Origin: Pseudomonas sp. GM50
GTDB taxonomy: Bacteria > Pseudomonadota > Gammaproteobacteria > Pseudomonadales > Pseudomonadaceae
Assembly (NCBI RefSeq): GCF_000282375.1
Contig: NZ_AKJK01000079.1
Location: forward strand, 1-56,751
DNA length: 56,751 nucleotides
Direction of reading: 5' to 3'
Below, one piece after another: positions 52,661 through 56,751 of the stretch; within the stretch, counting starts at the first letter, position 1; each line of letters begins with the position of its first letter. The notes beneath the pieces are model-generated. The model searched no databases, was not told the origin of the DNA, and worked only from the letters and a program-made list of their open reading frames with translations. The position numbers and the translations under genes are program-made.

Positions 52661-53740
52661 CTAAAGGGTCAGCAAGCGCTCGCCCAAGCGACCGTTGGCG
52701 GTCAGTTCGAGGAATTCGTCACCCAGCCTGCGGCTTTCATCCATTGTCGCGCGCCAGTATTTCCGCCGGCTCGGGGCGTCGCCCATGAAGCGCTTGAAGT
52801 CGTTACGGTCCGGCAGTTTGCCGTAGGGCAGGCGCGACAGATATTCCTTTGACGGCGCCAGCAACAGAACATCCTGCAAGCGCGCAGGACAGGCGCGGCG
52901 CCACGGCAGTGTCTTGTCGAACCAGCCGGGGATCACTCGATCAGTGAAGTGCGGATACAGCACAATGTCGTTGCCGCTGTAGGGCAAGTCGAGGTGATAA
53001 TCCAGCAGACCGCCATCGCGAAACGTCCCGGCGCCGGCACCCGGCAGGTCGCGCACGCCTTGCATGACCATCGGGATCGAACCCGAGGCGAGCAGGGCCT
53101 GGCGCAGGTTGCCGGCATCCAGCGCAACGAAGCGCGACGGGAAGTCATTCAGCGTGTTGACGGGTGGCGCCAGACGCGGGTCGTGGATGATCAGCCGCTC
53201 GAAATGCCGCGACAGCCGCGCGCGCCCGCGCAGGTTGTCGGCGATCACCGATGACAGGCCCAGCCCCAGCCGACCGCGATGATCGTCCGCCAGCAGGCCA
53301 TGGCTTTTGACCACCATGATGTTCAGTCGGTAGTGGGCGTTTTCCAGAATCGACGCATCGCGGCCGTCGAGCAAGTCATCGAGCATGCGCTGGGAGCTCT
53401 GGCTGATCTGCGCCATGGTCACGCCCTTGGCGAAATTCTGCTCGGTGTACAGATGACCGAGGCGGCGGATGCCTTCGGCGGCATCCGGCAGGCTGGCGCT
53501 GGCGAACCGCCAGGAACCCACCGAGGCGCCGATCAGCGAACGCTCCCGGGGCGCCGCCGGCAGCCATTCGCCGAACAGCGCCAGATCCAGCCCCTGAATT
53601 CCCAACGCTTTCGGGCCACCGGCGGCGCCCGGCAACGTGCCCACATCGGCGGCGCTCAAGCCATTTGCACGGATGCGCGCCAAGGCCCGCGGGCCGGCCT
53701 TGAGGGTCAGGGAAGGGAACTTGATGTGGATCGCGGTCAT
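52661..53740 (-). CDS. Patatin-like phospholipase
   Basis: 359 residues. The lipase elbow is GASVGSWRF near 72-80 (Ser nucleophile) and the catalytic Asp is in FRDGGLLDYH near 240. An oxyanion-type glycine segment (GAAGGPKALGIQ near 38-49) precedes it. No signal peptide is visible, so it is probably cytoplasmic and acts on lipids of unknown type. It is upstream of queD on the same strand with 75 bp between. Confidence 0.85.
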   Translation of the reverse strand: MTAIHIKFPSLTLKAGPRALARIRANGLSAADVGTLPGAAGGPKALGIQGLDLALFGEWLPAAPRERSLIGASVGSWRFASASLPDAAEGIRRLGHLYTEQNFAKGVTMAQISQSSQRMLDDLLDGRDASILENAHYRLNIMVVKSHGLLADDHRGRLGLGLSSVIADNLRGRARLSRHFERLIIHDPRLAPPVNTLNDFPSRFVALDAGNLRQALLASGSIPMVMQGVRDLPGAGAGTFRDGGLLDYHLDLPYSGNDIVLYPHFTDRVIPGWFDKTLPWRRACPARLQDVLLLAPSKEYLSRLPYGKLPDRNDFKRFMGDAPSRRKYWRATMDESRRLGDEFLELTANGRLGERLLTL

Positions 53741-53803
53741 ACCGGTCTCGATGTCTGGCAGGCGGGGGATTATAAGCGCGTGTCAGACAGCGCAGCGCAC
53801 AAT

Positions 53804-53870
53804 CTGTAGGAGCCAGGCTTGCCGGCGAAGGCGATTTCGAGGACGCCTTCGCCGGCAAGCCTGGCTCCTA
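53804..53870. repeat. REP pair of the GTAGGAGCCAGGC subfamily
   Basis: Arms TGTAGGAGCCAGGCTTGCCG (53804-53832) and the complement (53844-53870) around an 11-base loop. Only this copy has CCAGGC and CCGGCG variants in the arms. It lies between the divergent patatin and PepSY genes. Confidence 0.85.
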
Positions 53871-53994
53871 CCGGGATTTGTGTGTGTCAGTAATGTCGCG
53901 TTGCAATCATCAATGATGGCAATTCAGTTTCAGTTAAGTTCGAATCACTAAGGTAGCTCTCGTAGCAACACATAAAAAAATACGGAGACACCCC

Positions 53995-54303
53995 ATGAAA
54001 ATCCTGACTGCCCTGTTCACCGCCTCCATTATCGCCATGACCGCCAGCATCGCTCACGCGCGCGACCTCGGCCCCGACGAAGCCCTGAGACTGCGCGACG
54101 CTGGTACCATTGTGTCCTTCGAGAAGCTCAACGCCACGGCATTGGCCAAACATCCCGGCGCCAAAATCAGCGAAACCGAGCTTGAAGAAGAGTACGGCAA
54201 GTACATCTACCAGGTGGAACTGCGCGACCCGCAGGGCCTTGAGTGGGACCTGGAATTGGACGCTGTCGGCGGGCAGGTTCTCAAGGATCATCAGGATACG
54301 TAA
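53995..54303 (+). CDS. Small periplasmic PepSY-domain protein 1
   Basis: 102 residues with a Sec signal (about 1-22, ending ASIAHA). The mature part is one PepSY domain beginning RDLGPDEALRLRDAGTIV, with ELEEEYGKYIYQVELRD and ending GGQVLKD. PepSY domains are small binding or inhibitor modules often encoded beside two-component genes. It is the first gene of a four-gene unit; the stop overlaps the next ATG (TAATG). Confidence 0.88.
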   Translation: MKILTALFTASIIAMTASIAHARDLGPDEALRLRDAGTIVSFEKLNATALAKHPGAKISETELEEEYGKYIYQVELRDPQGLEWDLELDAVGGQVLKDHQDT

Positions 54304-54623
54304 TGAAGGTGTTTTCTTTAAATCGCCGCACCAGCAGCCGAATGGCGCTGGCGCTCCTGGCTTTTTGCTCGGTGGTCATGGCCCGCGACCTGGATCAGGA
54401 CGAGGCCCTGCGCCTGCGCCAACAAGGTGTGATCCTGCCGCTGGAGCAGCTCTTGCAGCAAGCGCTGGACCTCTATCCCGGGGCCAAGCTGCTGGAAGCC
54501 GAGCTTGAGGAAAAACACGACGTCTACATTTACGAGGTCGAGCTGCTGACCACCGAAGGCGTGGTGCGCGAGCTGGACCTCGACGCCACCACCGGCCACT
54601 TACTGAAAGACAAGGAAGATTGA
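54303..54623 (+). CDS. Small periplasmic PepSY-domain protein 2
   Basis: 106 residues from the ATG that overlaps the previous stop by one base. A signal-like hydrophobic segment (about 12-24, MALALLAFCSVVMA) precedes a PepSY domain clearly paralogous to the gene before: RDLDQDEALRLRQQGVILP, ELEEKHDVYIYEVELL and TGHLLKDKED. The pair arose by tandem duplication. It is followed after 3 bp by the response regulator. Confidence 0.87.
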   Translation: MKVFSLNRRTSSRMALALLAFCSVVMARDLDQDEALRLRQQGVILPLEQLLQQALDLYPGAKLLEAELEEKHDVYIYEVELLTTEGVVRELDLDATTGHLLKDKED

Positions 54624-54626
54624 CCG

Positions 54627-55295
54627 ATGCGTTTGCTCCTGGTGGAAGACCACGTGCCGCTGGCCGACGAATTGATGGCCGGCCTCAACCGGCAGGGTTA
54701 CGCCGTGGACTGGCTGGCTGACGGCCGCGATGCGGTGTATCAGGGCAGCAGCGAGCCTTATGACCTGATCATCCTCGACCTCGGACTGCCGGGTTTGCCG
54801 GGGCTCGACGTGCTGGCGCAATGGCGGGCCGGCGGCTTGGCCACGCCCGTGCTGATCCTCACGGCGCGCGGTTCCTGGGCCGAGCGGATCGAAGGCCTAA
54901 AGGCCGGCGCCGATGATTACCTGAGCAAACCGTTTCACCCCGAAGAACTGCACCTGCGAGTCCAGGCATTGTTACGCCGCTCCCATGGCCACGCCAATCA
55001 GCCGACGCTCAAGGCCGCAGGTTTGCATCTGGATGAGGGGCGCCAGTGCGTGACCCGCGACGGCGCCGACATCCAGCTCACCGCCGCCGAGTTTCGCCTG
55101 CTGCGCTATTTCATGCTGCACCCCGAACAGATCCTTTCCAAAAGCCATCTCGCGGAACACCTTTACGACGGTGAAACCGAGCGCGATTCCAACGTGCTGG
55201 AAGTCCACGTCAACCACCTGCGACGCAAGCTCGGCCGCAGCGTGATCGAAACCCGTCGCGGTCAGGGTTACCTGTTCGGCGGGCAAGCCCAGTGA
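54627..55295 (+). CDS. OmpR/PhoB-family response regulator
   Basis: 222 residues. The receiver has VEDHVPL, the phospho-Asp in LIILDLGLPGLPG near 51 and Lys in DYLSKPFHP near 101. The winged-helix DNA-binding domain (about 128-220) has LTAAEFRLLRYFMLHP and VLEVHVNHLRRKLG. The stop overlaps the kinase start (GTGA at 55292). The PepSY-PepSY-regulator-kinase order recalls the Fe(II)/Ca-responsive Bqs/Car operon of P. aeruginosa, but identity is not shown. Confidence 0.92.
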   Translation: MRLLLVEDHVPLADELMAGLNRQGYAVDWLADGRDAVYQGSSEPYDLIILDLGLPGLPGLDVLAQWRAGGLATPVLILTARGSWAERIEGLKAGADDYLSKPFHPEELHLRVQALLRRSHGHANQPTLKAAGLHLDEGRQCVTRDGADIQLTAAEFRLLRYFMLHPEQILSKSHLAEHLYDGETERDSNVLEVHVNHLRRKLGRSVIETRRGQGYLFGGQAQ

Positions 55296-56605
55296 GATCG
55301 ATCCAGCGCCGTTTGAGCCTGGGCCTGATCAGCGTGATGGTGATCGTCGGCCTGGTGCTGGCGCAAACCAGCCTGTGGCTGTTCGAAATGGGTTTGCAGC
55401 GCTACCTCGAAGCCGGGTTGCGCAACGACAGTGAAAACCTGCTGGTGGCGCTGGTGCGTGGCCCGCAGGGGTTGCAGCTGGATGAACGGCACTTGGCGCC
55501 GGCCTATCAACGACCGTTCTCCGGGCATTACTTTCGTATCGATTTCGCCGACAGCCATTGGCGTTCCCGTTCGTTATGGGATCAGGAGCTGCCGCAGCTT
55601 GAACACCCTGGCCTGCATAGCAATCTGCAATTGGGGCCGGAAGGCCAGCAGCTGTTGGTATTGCGTTCGGACTACCGTCGGTTGGGCCAGGCGATTTCCA
55701 TCAACGTCGCCCAGGACTATACCCCGGTGCGCGAGAGCTTCCGGCGCATGCAACAGGTCGGCCTCGGGTTGGGGCTGGCGGGGCTGTTGCTGATATTGCT
55801 GTTGCAACGGATCACCGTGCGCCGAGCCTTGCGCCCATTGGAAAAGGCCCGCGAGCAAATCGCCCAGTTGCAGCAGGGCCAGCGTTCGCAACTTGACGAA
55901 GAAGTGCCTCTGGAGCTGGAACCGCTGGTGGCGCAGATCAACCATTTGCTGGCACACACCGAAGACAGCCTCAAGCGCTCGCGCAATGCCTTGGGCAATC
56001 TCGGCCATGCGTTGAAAACCCCGCTGGCGGTGTTGTTGAGCCTGGTTTCAAGCGAAAAACTTGATGCTCACCCGCAGCTGCGCAAAGTCATGCAGGCGCA
56101 ACTGGAACAGGTTCAGCAGCGGCTCAATCGTGAACTCAACCGTGCCCGGCTGTCCGGCGATGCATTGCCTGGGGCGTTGTTCGATTGCGATGCGGAACTG
56201 CCGGGGTTGCTGGCCACGTTGAACATGATTCACGGCGAACACCTCGACTTGAGCTACCGGGCTCCGGCCGGTTTGCAACTGCCATGGGATCGCGAAGATC
56301 TGCTGGAGTTGCTGGGCAACCTGCTGGATAACGCCTGCAAATGGGCGGATGCCGAGGTTCGATTAAGCGTGGTCGAAGCAGCAGAAAGGTTTGAGTTGAG
56401 CGTGGAAGACGATGGCCCGGGCATTCCCGAAGACCAGCGCGCTCAAGTGTTCAGTCGCGGTACCCGGCTCGATGAACAGACGGATGGGCATGGCCTGGGA
56501 TTGGGCATCGTGCGCGACATCGTCGACACGTGGGGCGGGGTATTGAAGTTGCAGGAAAGCGAGTGGGGCGGGTTGAAAGTGACAATCGAGCTCCCCAAAC
56601 GCTGA
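55292..56605 (+). CDS. Sensor histidine kinase paired with the PepSY operon
   Basis: 437 residues from GTG at 55292. The first membrane helix is about 10-29 and the second about 156-174, bracketing a periplasmic sensor of about 125 residues. HAMP (about 175-230) is followed by the phospho-His in NLGHALKTPLAVL near 239, then ATP-binding motifs GNLLDNACKWAD, DDGPGIPEDQR and GLGLGIVRD. No RExxE iron motif is visible in the sensor loop. Probably reads a periplasmic cue with the two PepSY proteins (inference). Confidence 0.9.
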   Translation: MRSIQRRLSLGLISVMVIVGLVLAQTSLWLFEMGLQRYLEAGLRNDSENLLVALVRGPQGLQLDERHLAPAYQRPFSGHYFRIDFADSHWRSRSLWDQELPQLEHPGLHSNLQLGPEGQQLLVLRSDYRRLGQAISINVAQDYTPVRESFRRMQQVGLGLGLAGLLLILLLQRITVRRALRPLEKAREQIAQLQQGQRSQLDEEVPLELEPLVAQINHLLAHTEDSLKRSRNALGNLGHALKTPLAVLLSLVSSEKLDAHPQLRKVMQAQLEQVQQRLNRELNRARLSGDALPGALFDCDAELPGLLATLNMIHGEHLDLSYRAPAGLQLPWDREDLLELLGNLLDNACKWADAEVRLSVVEAAERFELSVEDDGPGIPEDQRAQVFSRGTRLDEQTDGHGLGLGIVRDIVDTWGGVLKLQESEWGGLKVTIELPKR

Positions 56606-56632
56606 CCCCGATCCAAAGAACGCCGCTTAACC

Positions 56633-56721
56633 TGTGGGAGCGGGCTTGCTCGCGAAGACGGTCCGCCAGTCACCTTGATGCTAGATGTGCCATTGCTATC
56701 GCGAGCAGGCTCGCTCCCACA
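56633..56721. repeat. REPIN with hybrid arms
   Basis: 89 bases. The left arm (GGGCTTGCTCGCGAAGAC) is of one subtype, the right arm (GCTATCGCGAGCAGGCTCGC) of the other. The loop is shared with the element at 51018. Confidence 0.9.
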
Positions 56722-56751
56722 TTGGATCTGTGTTGCCTGCAAATTTTGTGG

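Noticed and set aside
54627..56605. Naming the last two-component pair bqsRS
   Set aside because: The kinase sensor loop lacks an RExxE motif and many OmpR-type pairs have PepSY neighbours; similarity of gene order alone is not enough.
1..56721. Repeated palindromes as a CRISPR array
   Set aside because: Copies are kilobases apart, lie between genes, and have paired inverted arms; they are REP/REPIN elements. No cas gene is present.

Overview
The window reads as chromosome of a fluorescent Pseudomonas, most likely the P. fluorescens group. The evidence is a large block of pyoverdine genes with PvdS-type promoters, FpvI, FecIRA, codBA and dkgB/ycaC homologues, G+C-rich codon use, and many REP/REPIN palindromes between genes. 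No rRNA, tRNA, CRISPR array, insertion sequence or phage gene was seen.

Region 1 (1-18.7 kb) is the pyoverdine maturation, export and regulation block. Reading leftward are pvdM-pvdN-pvdO (periplasmic chromophore and side-chain maturation), pvdE (inner-membrane exporter) and a one-module terminal NRPS with a threonine-type code and thioesterase. pvdP (tyrosinase) is divergent. pvdR-pvdT-opmQ is a MacAB-TolC type exporter. fpvI (ECF sigma factor) and pvdA (ornithine hydroxylase) follow. Four perfect PvdS boxes (TAAAT-N16-CGT) stand before pvdM, pvdP, pvdR and pvdA. fpvR, pvdF, fpvA and the other NRPS genes are not here.

Region 2 (18.9-23.4 kb) is a Bvg/Evg/Roc-like phosphorelay: a degenerate receiver protein, a LuxR-type response regulator and a 1080-residue hybrid kinase. 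A near-copy of the Bordetella BvgA inverted heptad lies upstream.

Region 3 (23.4-33.4 kb) is mixed: dkgB; a LysR/pirin/ycaC cluster; a cyclic-nucleotide-gated MscS-like channel; an orphan isonitrile synthase of the PvcA/Dit1 family; an AhpD-like protein; and an EmrAB-type pump with an operator-like array of half-sites.

Region 4 (33.6-40 kb) is a two-partner secretion system: a TpsB pore, a coupled 28-codon ORF and a 1503-residue FHA-like TpsA without a toxin tip.

Region 5 (40.2-48.2 kb) holds fecI-fecR-fecA, a trypsin-like lipoprotein, an MFS carrier and a divergent DapF-fold protein lacking both catalytic cysteines.

Region 6 (48.3-56.6 kb) holds codB-codA, an alpha/beta hydrolase with an aspartate nucleophile, queD, a patatin, and a four-gene operon of two PepSY proteins plus an OmpR/histidine-kinase pair.

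Iron runs through the window: pyoverdine, ferric citrate uptake, and possibly the last two-component operon. Functions are assigned from remembered family features; no database search was run.
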